Shown here piece by piece: positions 10,701 through 22,199 of a DNA stretch of 64,000 bases. Location of the stretch: NCBI RefSeq assembly GCF_947172395.1, contig NC_069098.1, positions 117,001 through 181,000 of the forward strand, written 5' to 3'. The notes beneath the pieces were generated by a model that searched no databases, had not been told where the DNA came from, and worked only from the letters and a program-made list of their open reading frames with translations. This stretch comes from Bicyclus anynana (taxonomy: Eukaryota; Arthropoda; Insecta; Lepidoptera; Nymphalidae). Both the position numbers and the translations under genes were made by a program. Numbering within the stretch: position 1 is the stretch's first letter; each line of letters opens with the position of its first letter.

Positions 10701-13700
10701 CTTCCCCTTCCCTATCGTACCCCTACCTCTACCCTACCCCTACACACCCCTACCCTACCCTAACCTACTCGTACCCTACACCTTCCCTACCTTACCCCTA
10801 CCCTTCCCCTACCTTTAGCAAAATCGGTCCTGCCCTTTGAGCGTGGTGCGATGACCAAAGGGCTATTTCCCAAGAAACTAAAGAGGGGTAATCTCTGGAT
10901 CTACTGGACCGATTTAAAAAATTCTTTTACCAGTTGTAAGCTACGTTATTTGCAAGTGTCATAGGCTATGTTTGATCCCCATATTCACACGGGAACGGGA
11001 ACTACGTAATTGAAAGCGCGGGGCGTCATGTAGCGGAATTTCTGCGTCTTTTAGAAATTTTGTATTATCTCCGAAACTATTTAACTAATTAACATACTAT
11101 AAAGGGCAAATCTTATCTCCATAATATCCTTGTGATTATTAAATAATTTATTTTGATAAGGATTTAAGTTAAGTAGCATAAATAATGACGCAAACCTAAG
11201 TATATAAAATTATTAATTTTTAAAACACAAAAGGTACTATATCTGCTAATATATAGAAGATAGATATATGGTGTCATGGACTTTTTTGTAGAACTTTTAA
11301 AGATACATAAAGCCTTCATACATTAATTTCAATTTTACACAATGGTTAAGGCAGCGCATGCAAATAAGTCTGCTTAAGAGGATTTTCGGTCCGACCTGTA
11401 TGACAAAAACTGTGTTAACTCGGCTAATATATATGATACCAGTATAAAATATAGCCTATAGCACTCTCCGATAATGTAGCATTCTACTGGTGAAAGAATT
11501 TTTAAAATCGGACCAGTAGTTCCGAAGATTACCCCATTTAAAAAATGTGACAAACTTACAAACTTACAAACTTTACCTCTTTATAATATTATATATAATA
11601 TATTATAGTAATAGTAATAGTATAGAGTATAGAAGTATAGATATAGATGAGTAGACTCCGGAACTATTGAAACGATTTGAAAAATATCTTTCACTATTGG
11701 GAAGCTACACTATCCCTGAGTGCTATAGGCTTTATAAGGTAGAGGTAGGGCTGGGAAGAGGTAGGGTATTTGTAGGGTGGGAGTAGGGTAGGGTAGGTGT
11801 AGGCTGGGAGTAGAATAGGATAGAGGTAGGTCATGATAATCTGTACTTATGTTAAAATTGTTACTGTTAAAAAAATACTTTGAAGTTAAGTTAAAAATAA
11901 TGTACCTAATTCAAGATTTTTCAAAAGTCTTAAGGGTAAGTACCTACCTGAAAGGTTAAAAAGTGGTTGACGTTTGTTTACCCGACTGCAAGAAGGGTTA
12001 TGTTTTCGCGTGTATCTTATAATATGTAACTATGTACTCTGAAGTTCTGTACAACACTATGTAATATTGACTGACAAATTGAACCGGAAATAGAAATGTC
12101 AGAATTTTACGTAATTAATAAGCAGACTGTAGTTGCTGCTTTTTACCCGACTTCAAAAAAAGGAGGAGGTTTCTCAATTTGACCGTATATATAAATATAT
12201 ATTTTTTTAGAAAGTTTTATTATGTAATAAATTGTCCCACCTTACCTTTGCGCCGCAGGCCGGGCCAGGTGACGAAGGCGGAGCGCATCACCAACAAGCT
12301 GTCGCAGTTCGCAGCCTACGCCATCCAGGGCGACTACCAGGGCGTCAAGGAGTTCGGCAGCGACCTGCGCAAGCTGGGCCTGCCCGTGGAGCACGCGCCG
12401 CAGGTGAGTGCGCGCTGCGCCGGCGGTGCGCGCACGAGCACGGCGTGCAGCGACCTAACCCACCGACCGTTGGTGCGGGCAGGTGTCGCAGCTCTTCAAG
12501 ATCGGCTCGCTGAACTACGAGGACATGAAGCAGTTCTCGTGCTGCGTGGAGGAGGCGCTGTTCCGGCTGGCGGCGCACCGCGACCGCGCGCTCGCCTACA
12601 AGATGGAGGAGGTGCAGATCACGGCGGTGGACGAGCTGTACGTGGAGCAGGACGCGGAGGGCTCGGTGCTCAAGCAGATCGCGCGCGTGCGGGTCTTCTT
12701 CCTCGGCTTCCTGAGCGGTGAGTGGCTCGCGACACGAGCAGGTCACTTGCAACCCCAACGACAGCTTTGTATTACAAATGACGTAGTTTACTAGCCGACT
12801 TTTCCTTCTCGTGGGATTAAGGGGACAACATTTACCGTTACCGTGGCTGACGAAAAATGCAACCTCACAAACACAAACAAATTTTACCTTATAATATTAG
12901 CATGGATACTGTGGTCCGTAGCTTGTAGACTGGCAATAAAATGTTTAAAGTTTTTTATTTGTTGCAAAATGCAAAAATCACTACCGTCAGTGCAATTTAG
13001 TCGTACTATGTACTATGTATGTGCTAAAAAATTGCTTAAACGTTGATTTTATACTTGGTAATTATTATTTATGAATTTCAGCTAGTGAAACTTTACTTTT
13101 TCTTCTACAAAGTGAGTTTTTCCAAATAACGGGACTCATTACTTTTTCATGATTTAACATTTTTTTGTACCTACTTTTATCGGTCACATGGAAAAAAACT
13201 TACTAAGCAAAGTGTTACCAGCTTAAAAACATGTTTATGTAATTGGAATTCCAAAGATGTAAAATATTAGTGCAATCTTTTCAGAAACGTAATGTTAGGT
13301 ATGTTACCTATTGTTTGTTCCTATCACTTCAAACAAAAGAATTCACATTGAATTGAAAATTACAAAAACAACATGGAAAGTGTAATAAAAAGACAAGCAG
13401 GTATATTGAAAATTTGAAAGGTGCCAGTCAACTAGGAACCCGTTTATTTCCCGGCGTCTGTCCGTCCGCGGTTTGGCTCAGAAGTTGTTAGCACCAGGAA
13501 CGGTGTGTAAGTAAGATACGCCGATAAAGTTATAAAATTAAAATTTTAAAACTATATTTTTTTAAATGTAAAGTGTTAAGTGGGGATGTTTTTTTTACTC
13601 TTCTACTCCACAGTGTGGAATGTCATTTAGTAGCTCTTGAAATAATAATGGAAGTGTGTAGGAAAATACCATTTTTCAATTTAGAAACCTGTTTTTGAAA

Positions 13701-16135
13701 TAATATAAATTGCTAATATTTCTTAGAGTCGGGTGTCCCGCCCTTCATCTACCACCAAACGGTCGTATACGGATACGTGAAAAACCACCATTCTCGGTCG
13801 GCATTGACCGACCGGTGTATCTAGGTTTATATGTATTCAGCAACAATAGTAACGATGGAAGCAGTAGACACTACACAGCAGTACAGCGAGTGTCCGCTCC
13901 GCAGGCATGCCGGACATCGAGCTCGGGGTGAACGACCTGCGGCGGCAGGGGCGCGAGGTGGTGGGGCGCCACGACATCATCCCCGTCGCCACGGAGGAGT
14001 GGATCCGCGTCGAAGAGCCCGAGTTCCACGCCTGCGTGCAGCCGCAGGCCTTCGACGACGAACAGATCATTAAGTACTGACCTCCTGTTCACCCGCGCGT
14101 ACCGAGTTCCGTCAGGTCCGGCGGTTTAATACTGGAGACGTCGGAGTGGTCACGATCACAAACCTTCGCTTCTCTTATAGTACCGCCGCCGATCGTATAT
14201 TCAATTCGGCGAAACATCTGACGCGCGGGAATTCATCATTTCGCGCAGACTCAACGCACGCTGCGTCTGTGCGAAATGAACATTTAAATAATTAGTAATA
14301 CAGTAGTTGTCGTCCTGACTAATTACTAACTGAAAGGGCTCTCAGTCTCAATCAGTAATTCAAAAGTCGTATCGTTGCCCGCCAGGTTCAAGCCACCTGA
14401 CGCGTGCTACATCGAGCTGATGCGGTTCCGCGTGCGCCCGCCGAAGAACCGCGAGCTGCCGCTGCAGCTGAAGGCGGCGTGGTGCGTCGCAGGCAACAAG
14501 GTGAGCTGAGTGCAGGTAGTGTACCGCATGGAGCTGATGCGGCTCCGCGGGCGCCCGCCGAAGAACGAAGAACGACGAACGATGAACCTAACCTATCGTT
14601 CCTTAGAAATATTTGGGAACAACCTTGTAGTCATAGATGTAGGTACGAAGACGTTTTTTATCCAAACATTCTCTATGGCCACACACAACACCGGATTGGT
14701 ACCACCTTCAAACTGACCAGAAGGTAGCACGTCCGACATTATTTTGAGTAGGTAGGTTCGTTTTAGTTTTGGAAGTCGTTTGAATTCTTTTTATTAAAAT
14801 TTTAATTTTTCCATTTTTAGTGTAAGCATACTTAAATTACCTTTTCATTCCCAGTTTATAGTTTATACACATGAAATATGAATCGATCAATGAATTGTTG
14901 ACACACAACATGACAGAGTGGTTTTTGATGCTTCAATTACTTAAGTGTTGATCTTCAATTGTTCAGGTGGTCGATACATCAGACACTACAACAGTGTTTA
15001 CTTAGGCATTGTGGTGTATGGCATAGTTTTTTAAATAAATGTTTTTTCTTTCTTTCTATCCAGAAAAATGTGAAATGTATTATAACGGAAGAGGAGTTCC
15101 TTTAATTGCCCTTCGTCCTCATCACCAGACCCCTAATGCAGTACATAACCCATCTAGGTGGAAAGTTCAAATTTATCAAGCCCAAACACAAGGTAGCCAC
15201 TGTGAACCGTTGAGGAGTTCCCTTACTGTCCTTCGTCTTCATCACCAGACCTCTAATGACAGCCACTTCTCATCATCTTTCCGCCGGCTCACGTATCAGT
15301 GTCCACCCGAGCACGCTAACAGAATGTCGGCGCAGGTGGAGCTGCGCGCGGACGTGCTGGTGCCGGGGTTCGCGTCGCGCGCGCTGGGGCAGGTGCCGTG
15401 CGAGGACGTGGCCATCCGCTTCCCCATCCCCGAGTGCTGGATCTACCTCTTCCGCGTCGAGAAGCACTTCCGCTACGGCTCCGTTAAGTCGGCGCACAGG
15501 TGAGACGGGGGCGGCAGCGGCGACAACGGTCGGGACGGCGTCGGGCGATGCGCGGCTGTAACACATCCACATTTTATTATTCCATCTTTTCAATACTGTC
15601 AGTATGTTATGAATTTTCTTTTATCCTCTATAAGACGATTAGGATGGGGGAACTCAACATATAGGTTTATTATTTATGCTCAATCACACAAAACATTGCA
15701 CATGGCGGCTGTGCTCAGCGCTCACTGTGTCTGACCGCTCGGTGCCCGCAGACGCACCGGCAAGGTGAAGGGCATCGAGCGCTTCCTGGGCGCCGTGGAC
15801 ACGCTGCAGGAGTCGCTCATCGAGGTGACGTCGGGCCAGGCCAAGTACGAGCACCAGCACCGCGCCATCGTGTGGCGCATGCCGCGCCTGCCCAAGGAGG
15901 GCCAAGGTGAACGCACGCACAGGCTACTTGATTCACTTCTAAATGGTCATTTCGTATAATACAGCAATCTTCTTCTTCTATACTTATAATGAATCTGTAG
16001 AGAGGTCAATTCTATATCTATACTTATAATAAATCTGTAGAGAGGTCAATTCTGTACATGAAATATATTTCCAAAATAACTATCAGGGGGTGATTAGTGA
16101 TCGATACTAATGCCAAAAATGCAATCAGTAAAATT

Positions 16136-16172
<37 letters not shown>

Positions 16173-17632
16173 ATGTTCTTTATAGAAACAAAAACTACTG
16201 GACGGATTTTAACGAAACTTGGTACAATTATTCAACATACTCCTGGGCAGGTTATAGTATACTTTTCATTACGCTACCATCTATAGGAGCAGAGCAGTGA
16301 AGAGAAATGTTGAGAAAACGGGAGAAGTTACTCAATTTTTTAAGATTCCGTCGCGTGTACAGCCTTAATGGTTAAAGCTACATAGAAATCATGTATGACG
16401 GAAATGTTCTCCTTAAAATTATCTATAAAAACACAACAGCATATATATGTCTATCTTTTATGGTTGACTCACAATAACACGTTTAACTCCCGATAGCTTA
16501 GCAGTTCGGAGCTTTCTAATTATATTTGTGTACTCTTATGTTTATAACACTCATCAGTCAAACGTAATAAGAAAGTTAACATTATTACCTATTCAATAAA
16601 AAAAGAATCATAAAAATCGGTAAAGAAACACCAAAGTTATACACGAAATACGCTAAGCCATCGCGCGTGAATACTAATTCATGCTGGATTATTTTTGTGT
16701 AACGGTTGCCGCGCTCGACGCGACTAGCAGTGGGAGGAATAAATAAAGAAGTGCAGCCTTAATGAGTAGGGTAGGGGTAGGGTAGGGTAGGGTAGGGTAG
16801 AGGTAGGTTAGGGTAGGGGTAGTTGAAAGTTTACAACGACTTTCACGCGGACGAAGTCGCGGGCGTCCGCTAGTATGAAATATATTTCCTAAATAACTAT
16901 GCGGGGGTGATAAGTGATCGATACTGATGCCAAAAATGCAATCAGTAAAATTTTCGTTTTTTTTCGATTGGCTATTACGAATTTGGGCGCCACTGCAACT
17001 AATATGTTTACATTATTTTACTGATTTTTTTTCTGACTGACTGACGCGCGTAACGAACTCGTCACATTTTATTTAAAATAAACATGTTTAGCCTTAGGTA
17101 CATGATCTTTGTAAAATATATAATGAGTTCCTCAGGCGCCTCCAATCAAAATCATCCTTATAGATGGAAGCTAATTTAAATATAGCTATATATCATCTGG
17201 CGAATCCCTGCGACTCTCTCGGTGTCGTCAGTTCAAGTGTCCAGTGTATAGTACGAACATGTATGTGACTCGGGCCGCTTGTGCGCAGGCGCGTACACGA
17301 CGCACAACCTGGTGTGCCGCATGGCGCTCACGTCGTACGACCAGGTGCCGCAGGAGCTGGCGCGCCTGGCGCACGTGGAGTTCACCATGCCGGCCACGCA
17401 GGTGTCCCACACCGTGGTGCGCTCCGTGTCGCTGCAGCAGCACGACGGCGAGCCGCCCGAGAAGTGCGTGCGCTACCTGGCGCGCCACGAGTACAGCGTG
17501 GGCATCGAGCGCACCAGCGGCGGCGCCGCGCCCGCCTACGCGCTCGCCGCCGGCAGGGAGCCCGCGCCCGCGCCCGCGCCCGCCGCCGCGCCCGCGCCCG
17601 CGCCGCCCTCCTCCGACTCCGACTCCGACTAG
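7749..17632 (+). CDS. stnB: Stoned B / stonin, second cistron, 11 exons
   Basis: STONED B is an endocytic adaptor that links AP-2 and EH-domain proteins to synaptotagmin during synaptic vesicle retrieval. Exons: 7749-9225, 9299-9467, 9539-9841, 9908-10123, 12259-12403, 12483-12717, 13905-14073, 14386-14500, 15336-15499, 15752-15906, 17289-17632. All junctions are GT-AG and keep frame, giving 1163 residues (Drosophila protein about 1260). The N-terminal half is disordered, with six NPF motifs (FNPFLS at the start, LNPFMM, DNPFAA, SNPFSD, KNPFES, VNPFDA), two DPF motifs and a Pro/Ala tract near residue 210. The stonin homology region begins near EDFPRVKYGGPGWEM and RFWKKIFVRLA. The mu-homology domain follows (FKIGSLNYEDMKQF, YKMEEVQITAVDELYVEQD, IRFPIPECWIYLFRVEKHFRYGSVKS in segments). 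The C-terminus is an (AP)n tract and SDSDSD. No promoter is apparent between the cistrons. Confidence 0.95.
10213..10430 (-). mobile_element. Lep1-type Helitron (short form)
   Basis: Read on the minus strand it begins ATCACACTAATATT and ends with the GC-rich hairpin and CTAG next to a T. It closely matches the element at 122-372. This is the canonical short Lep1 unit. Confidence 0.8.
10480..11600 (-). mobile_element. Helitron body with CCCTA array, inverted relative to 3298-4288
   Basis: The (CCCTACC)-type low-complexity array at 10480-10815 and the following body are the reverse complement of 3320-4220. Shared blocks include the segments around 'tcacacgggaacgggaactacg' and 'agcgcggggcgtcat' (segments only quoted). 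The usual CTAG hairpin is missing at the left end, so the copy is truncated. Confidence 0.65.
11981..12022 (+). repeat. End fragment of the 'acccgactgc' DNA transposon
   Basis: The block beginning ACCCGACTGCAAGAAGGGT matches the terminus of the elements at 33632-34727 and 47706-48519. Only the end is present here. Confidence 0.55.
12718..13904. other. stnB intron 6, nothing seen
   Basis: AT-rich sequence of about 1.2 kb between GC-rich stonin exons. No exon, RNA gene or delimited repeat could be supported. Confidence 0.5.
14501..15335. other. stnB intron 8 with a dispersed repeat
   Basis: The intron starts with a partial duplicate of exon 8. Positions about 14520-14570 repeat 'gagctgatgcgg...ccgccgaagaac' from 14415-14450, including the ELMR...RPPKN coding block but in a non-coding setting. 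The right part (15080-15285) carries the 'gttgaggagttcc...cttcgtc' repeat also found at 35768-36000. Confidence 0.5.
15080..15285 (+). repeat. Dispersed tandem repeat, about 115-bp unit
   Basis: Blocks 'aagcccaaacacaaggtagc', 'ccttcgtcttcatcaccaga' and 'tctaggtggaaagttc' occur here and again at 35768-36000, where the unit is repeated. The family is not identified. Confidence 0.5.
15977..16873 (+). mobile_element. Helitron-like element carrying (GTCT)n microsatellite
   Basis: It starts TCTATACTTATAAT (the start is partly duplicated at about 16017) and ends in the GC hairpin plus CTAG at 16870-16873. A (GTCT)7-8 microsatellite at about 16139-16170 is followed by the typical 'ctactggacggattttaac' block. 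Lepidopteran elements with hitchhiking GTCY microsatellites are known. A GGGTA array precedes the terminus. Confidence 0.75.
16875..16960 (+). repeat. Partial second copy following the Helitron
   Basis: The 75 bp immediately after the CTAG terminus repeat 16063-16136 ('tatatttccaaaataact' and 'ccaaaaatgcaatcagtaaa' blocks) with several mismatches. This suggests a head-to-tail partial copy. Confidence 0.5.
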
Positions 17633-19430
17633 AGCATGCCAAAACCCACCGCGACTATTTCGTCTCCTGAACGACGATTTGGCTAGCCTTCTAAGTATTT
17701 TTAAGACAGGAATGTACCTATCTACTTAATATCTCAGCATCTATTTATAACTAAATGATAAACACACATATTTATGAAGATATTTATATTTGTATAGATA
17801 CCTACGTATATTTATTTTAGAGAAGTGTACAATTGTGCGAGTCTGCGAGCGAACGCGCTCGTCCACTGCAATGACGTCGTGTACTCGCAGTCACCCGCTA
17901 CCGCGTCGTATGAGTGCAGAAACGCACCCAATTACTCGACGTTTACATTTAGAGAGTAGAAGGCAGCGTTCGCTAAATTGTTAATGCAACCTGATGTACC
18001 TCCGGAGTGCTGATCACAGAGAGCAAGCGCGCGCTCGTGCGGCAGCGGCAGCGGCAGCGGCAGCGGCAGCGGCAGCGGCAGCGGCAGCGGCAGCGGCGTG
18101 ACGAGTCTGCGCACTCGCATGCGAATGAAGTATAAATTGCCGTTAGCGGTGTTACTCTTATCTGAATCCACGTAAATATTACAGATAAATTTAGAGAGTA
18201 GACAAAAAATGTGTATATAAATAATAAATTTACCTGTAATGTATTGTAATGAACATTAGCGAAGTAACGACCATCCCACCGCGCACGTCGCGCACACGGC
18301 GCGGGCGCGGCTCGCGTGTGAGCTTACACTACACCTATATGATATCATTATTATATTATATAATTATGTAATTTAACGCCTAATCAGAATGTTGTTAGAG
18401 TGCGCGTTAACTATTAGAACTCCGCCACGTAGGTAGGTACGAGTCCTAGAGCGACACGACTGTCGCGTTGCGCACTGCGGACTGAGCGTACGCATACGCT
18501 TCCTCTATATTATATTCATATATTGCAGTAGATAAACCTATTTAAACTTGAGATGAAAATATATTAGAAATAAAGGTCCAATTATGTTAACTTATTACAC
18601 TTATGTTGCACAGCGAAGCTGAAGAGATGTAAAGTAAACGTTTTACTTACAAGCTGTACCTATGTTACATATACCTACCTACCAACACGTGTGTGCTAGC
18701 ACTGCTACTCGTATGCTCGCCATGCTCCGGAAGCGTATTCCTGTAGCGGACTGCGTACCGCGCACGCCGCGTACCTACTCTGGATACGCTCAGCTGTAAG
18801 GCAGCAAGGCTACACTCACGCTTAGCTTTCGTACTCGCCGCCTCATTTGTTACTGTCTGTACCTGTTTGTATCGCCGGCAGTCGGCGCCGCCCCCAGAGG
18901 TGCGGTAGTGTCGTTTGTATCTCGAGCACAAATTCAACAAAGTTACCAATTTATAGTGTAATATAAATCCGTTTCTGTTAATTGCTGTTGATGATATTCC
19001 AGTCGGCATCGCTTATATTAAACTTCCATTGTATATACATAGATGGGGCTGATGTGGAATCATAATACTCTGTAGTGTGTAGTCGCTGTACTGAGTGTAG
19101 ATATATATTAATAGATTGATCGGATATTGTTGTGCAAAACTTTATTGTTTGTTGTTGAAATCATATTATAGTCCCTTCGAGTCGACGACTTGTCACATAT
19201 TATGCGCTGGCGTACATAGCTACCCCGTAGTGTAATGGAGCTGACACATAATTATATCGATTGTTGTATCCGTTCTGCGTATAGTTCAAAGAGTAAAATG
19301 TATTGGTATAGTTATTCCGCGGCGTTCAGAGGAGCGCGACGGCCGCAGGCGGAGACGCGATGGTCGCGTTGCCGTCGCGCCTCGCTTGCGCTGAGAGACG
19401 ACGTAATGTTTTGTTGTCAATAAAATTACT
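17633..19430 (+). other. stoned 3' UTR with candidate poly(A) signals
   Basis: After the stoned-B stop there is about 1.8 kb without another gene. AATAAA hexamers near 18570 and 19420 are candidate polyadenylation signals; the second is followed by a GT-rich stretch. Which is used cannot be told from sequence. Short GC-rich patches alternate with AT-rich sequence. Confidence 0.45.
18038..18098 (+). repeat. (GGCAGC)n hexanucleotide array
   Basis: About ten near-perfect copies of GGCAGC lie in the presumptive stoned 3' UTR. The array is a likely length-polymorphic microsatellite. Confidence 0.9.
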
Positions 19431-20125
19431 ACCATTGTGATCGATGTTTCATTGTGCTCCAGGTAGTTTTTTATTTTTATTTTTGGATGTACCTAATGGT
19501 AAGATGTCAGACCAAACGTGTATTCGTGTGAAAGTTGAAATTTCGTTTCCTTGCGGAGGCAGCGGTTCCTTCAGGCAGACACATACCATGCGCTGTCTGT
19601 CAACACAAGTACTTGTGTCAAAAGCTTGCCGGACACCACGCCACTACACCAATGCGCTACGGAGCCAGCGCCTAGCTCGGTGCACGGAGCAGAGTGGGCT
19701 GACCAGAACTACTCTAAACGTGTCCTTGTCACAGAAGCTGCAATCAGCCCCGTGTCTACAGATAGATATCACTGCACGGAGTCTGCGCCGTCGGCCCGGT
19801 GGTGACTTGTTCAGTTAGTACCTCAATTTAGGCAAGTAACCAGGTAATGCATTTTGAAGACAAAGGTTGGTATGTGGACACTTTAATTTTTTTTCTTATA
19901 TTGGAAATTCAGAAAATGGCAGGGCATTGCATGAGGCAATGCCCTCCCATTTTTACCAGTAACTACAACAGAGTGGGCACAAGTTTTATACCAATTTATA
20001 AATCTCGATAGCTTTACAAGTTTTTAAAATGGTCGTACACTTCAGTTTTATACATTTTTTTACAGGAATGTATTTATTAGGGTTCCGAACGTACGTAGTA
20101 CCTACATAAACGTAGCCCTTATTAT

Positions 20126-20169
<44 letters not shown>

Positions 20170-20988
20170 ATCACTGGCGCACAATTTAATGTCTGTCTGT
20201 TTTCTCCGAATGTAGTTGTTGGTACACATATCAATTCTTGTGACCCAAACGCAGTGATGTAATACGTGATAGGTGAATTTGAATATGGGTAAGTTGGAAA
20301 GTTGAAAAAAAGTCGTGTGCCACATAAAATGAAAGGTCTTGATAAGAGGATTTAAAAAAAAAAATTGGAATAAAAAAAATTGCTTTCAAGTTATATAAAC
20401 AAATAGTCGACAAATTATCATGGCAATTTTCTCCGAAACTACTGTATGTAAAATTTAAAAAAAATACAGAAATTAGCTTTTTACTTGAAGATTTTTAAAA
20501 ACATTGAAACTCTGAATTTTTTTTGAAATAAAGGCCACTTTTGGGGGTAACATGGAAAATTATAAAATAAAATCAAACCGCATCGTGTGACATATCAAAT
20601 GAATTATCTAGATAAGATGATTTCAAATATATTTTATAATTAAATATATATTTGGAGTTAGATCACAGGATAACTTGTACGAGTTCACGATCTGTGGAAA
20701 TGATGGTAATGATCACTAATGTGGTAAATCTTTCAATATGTTGTGCCTACCATATACCATGCTTATTCTTATAAAACCTATCATCAAAATCAAAATTATT
20801 GTTAAGTTTTGTTTTTTTAGGTTTAGAGAATGAAAATTATATAATTAGGTACAACTTCCGGTCACTTTTCAACAACACGATAGATTACCAACGTTCGGAA
20901 CACTCGGCACGCACTTGTCCGGCTTCTTCTACAAAATAAATAAAACAGTATTTGTAAAAATTGTATCATAATTCATTGGTACTTAGAG
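19431..20988. other. Intergenic, microsatellite only
   Basis: No supported gene. Open stretches around 19444-19818 lack splice context or recognisable motifs. AT-rich repeat-like sequence follows 20170 but I cannot assign it. Confidence 0.4.
20127..20169 (+). repeat. (ATC)n trinucleotide microsatellite
   Basis: An uninterrupted run of about 14 ATC/TCA triplets. The poly-Met frame on the other strand is an artefact of this repeat. Confidence 0.95.
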
Positions 20989-21844
20989 CCGTGATAGCCC
21001 AGTGGATATGATCTCCGCCTCCGATACCGGAGGGTGTGGGTTTGAACCGGTCCGCGGCATGCACCTCTTGAATTAATGCCAATTGATGTAAAAACAAAAT
21101 ATTCCATAATAACAGAGCAGTACCTTCAAATAAAACCTAAACTGAAGGAAATTACATACAATAAACAACTAAGAAGTTCAAAAAAATGTAAATTGTATGT
21201 ACCGATCATAAATGGGTATGGTAAGAGAAGGCTGGAATATATTGTTCCAACAATCTTTAACGATTTTCCGGATGCGGTAAAGAATCTTCTAAAAGATACC
21301 AATATACTCACGAACGTACATAAGCGGAAACTAAAGAATTATTTTTTGGGACAGCCTGTGTAGCGTCGCAGCACCGGTTCACTCACACTTTTATTTAACT
21401 ACCCTATTTGATTATTATCTTGGTATTTATCCTCTTCTGTTTGTTAATCTGTTTATTTATCCTCTTCTGTTTGTTAATAATGTTCTGTTTGTTCCTAAAT
21501 ATTGTATTATGCAATAATAACCAGTGCACAGTAAAACCAACTGTGGTTTGTGTTGCACTATGATTAGGCTTAAATTCAATGTGTTGTTTGTTGAATAATA
21601 AATAAAAATAATAATAATAAAATACATTCTTGAAATGCAAAAAAAATTAAATATCACGTGTCTCAAACGGTGAAGGAAAAACATCGTAAGGAAACCTGCA
21701 TAACAGAGAATTTTCTTAATTCTCTGCGTGTGTGAAGTCTGCCGCATTGGACCAGCGTGGTTGACTTTTGGCCTAACTCTTCTCATTCTGAGAGGATACT
21801 CGAGCTCAGCAGTGAGCCGAATATGAGTTGATGACGATGACATT
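20989..21844 (+). mobile_element. tRNA-derived SINE (family B) split by a LINE fragment
   Basis: The head 'tgatagcccagtggatatga' (A-box) and 'gggtttgaacc' (B-box) is followed at 21635 by the SINE tail ('aaggaaacctgcat', 'attctctgcgtgtgtgaagt', 'ctgagaggatactcgag'). The same SINE is uninterrupted, on the minus strand, at 55978-56281. The interruption at 21073-21627 is flanked by TCTTGAA direct repeats. Confidence 0.8.
21073..21627 (+). mobile_element. 5'-truncated non-LTR retrotransposon 3' end, nested in SINE
   Basis: An open frame of 95 codons ending at 21363 resembles the C-terminus of a LINE ORF2 (..VPTIFNDFPDAVKN..RKLKNYFLG). It is followed by a 3' UTR and a (TAA)n tail at about 21600-21620. 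TCTTGAA at 21066-21072 and 21628-21634 is the target-site duplication. The reverse transcriptase core is absent, as expected for 5' truncation. Confidence 0.7.
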
Positions 21845-22199
21845 GATATTTTAATCTAAAAATTTTAAAAATATAGAAAAATAACAATTTAAAGATAATT
21901 AAATAAATCTAAAAAATGATGTGTGGTACCAAAATGGATAGCATGGCGTTTTGTATTCGCTGCACTAATCGGTGAGTGCGGGCCATAGTCGAGCACCAGA
22001 CAGTGCATCGGCGTAAGTTAACTTTGATAATATGAAAGTCTCGCAAACCTTAAGTCGTACTCTATGTCGCACGCGGTATAAAATTTTTAGCTTGAAAACA
22101 AGTTCGGACGGAAAAAGAGTTCGAACCGAAGGTCACTGTCAGTAAGAACGACCAAGTTCTTAATTTCAGCCGTACGTTCTAGAACTTCGCCCCTAATAC

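Larger units (their letters stand above)
10124..12258. other. stnB intron 4, filled by Helitron copies
   Basis: This 2.1-kb intron contains the elements listed separately (10213-10430 and 10480-11600) plus end fragments near 11985-12022 and 12144-12175. No exon-like coding sequence lies between the flanking stonin exons. Confidence 0.7.
15907..17288. other. stnB intron 10, Helitron-bearing
   Basis: The intron is largely occupied by the Helitron at 15977-16873 and a partial tandem copy after it. The remainder (about 16990-17230) shows nothing recognisable before the pyrimidine-poor acceptor at 17286-17288. Confidence 0.6.

Noticed and set aside
10480..10815. CCCTA-rich array as telomeric sequence
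   Set aside because: Insect telomeres are TTAGG; the array is an irregular CCCTACC mix and recurs at a fixed place inside Helitrons.
10428..10840. Plus-strand frames rich in LPYP repeats
   Set aside because: Same minisatellite (CCCTACC) in a truncated Helitron, no start context or conservation expected.
20122..20325. Minus-strand frame starting with a poly-methionine run
   Set aside because: It is the (ATC)n microsatellite read on the other strand.
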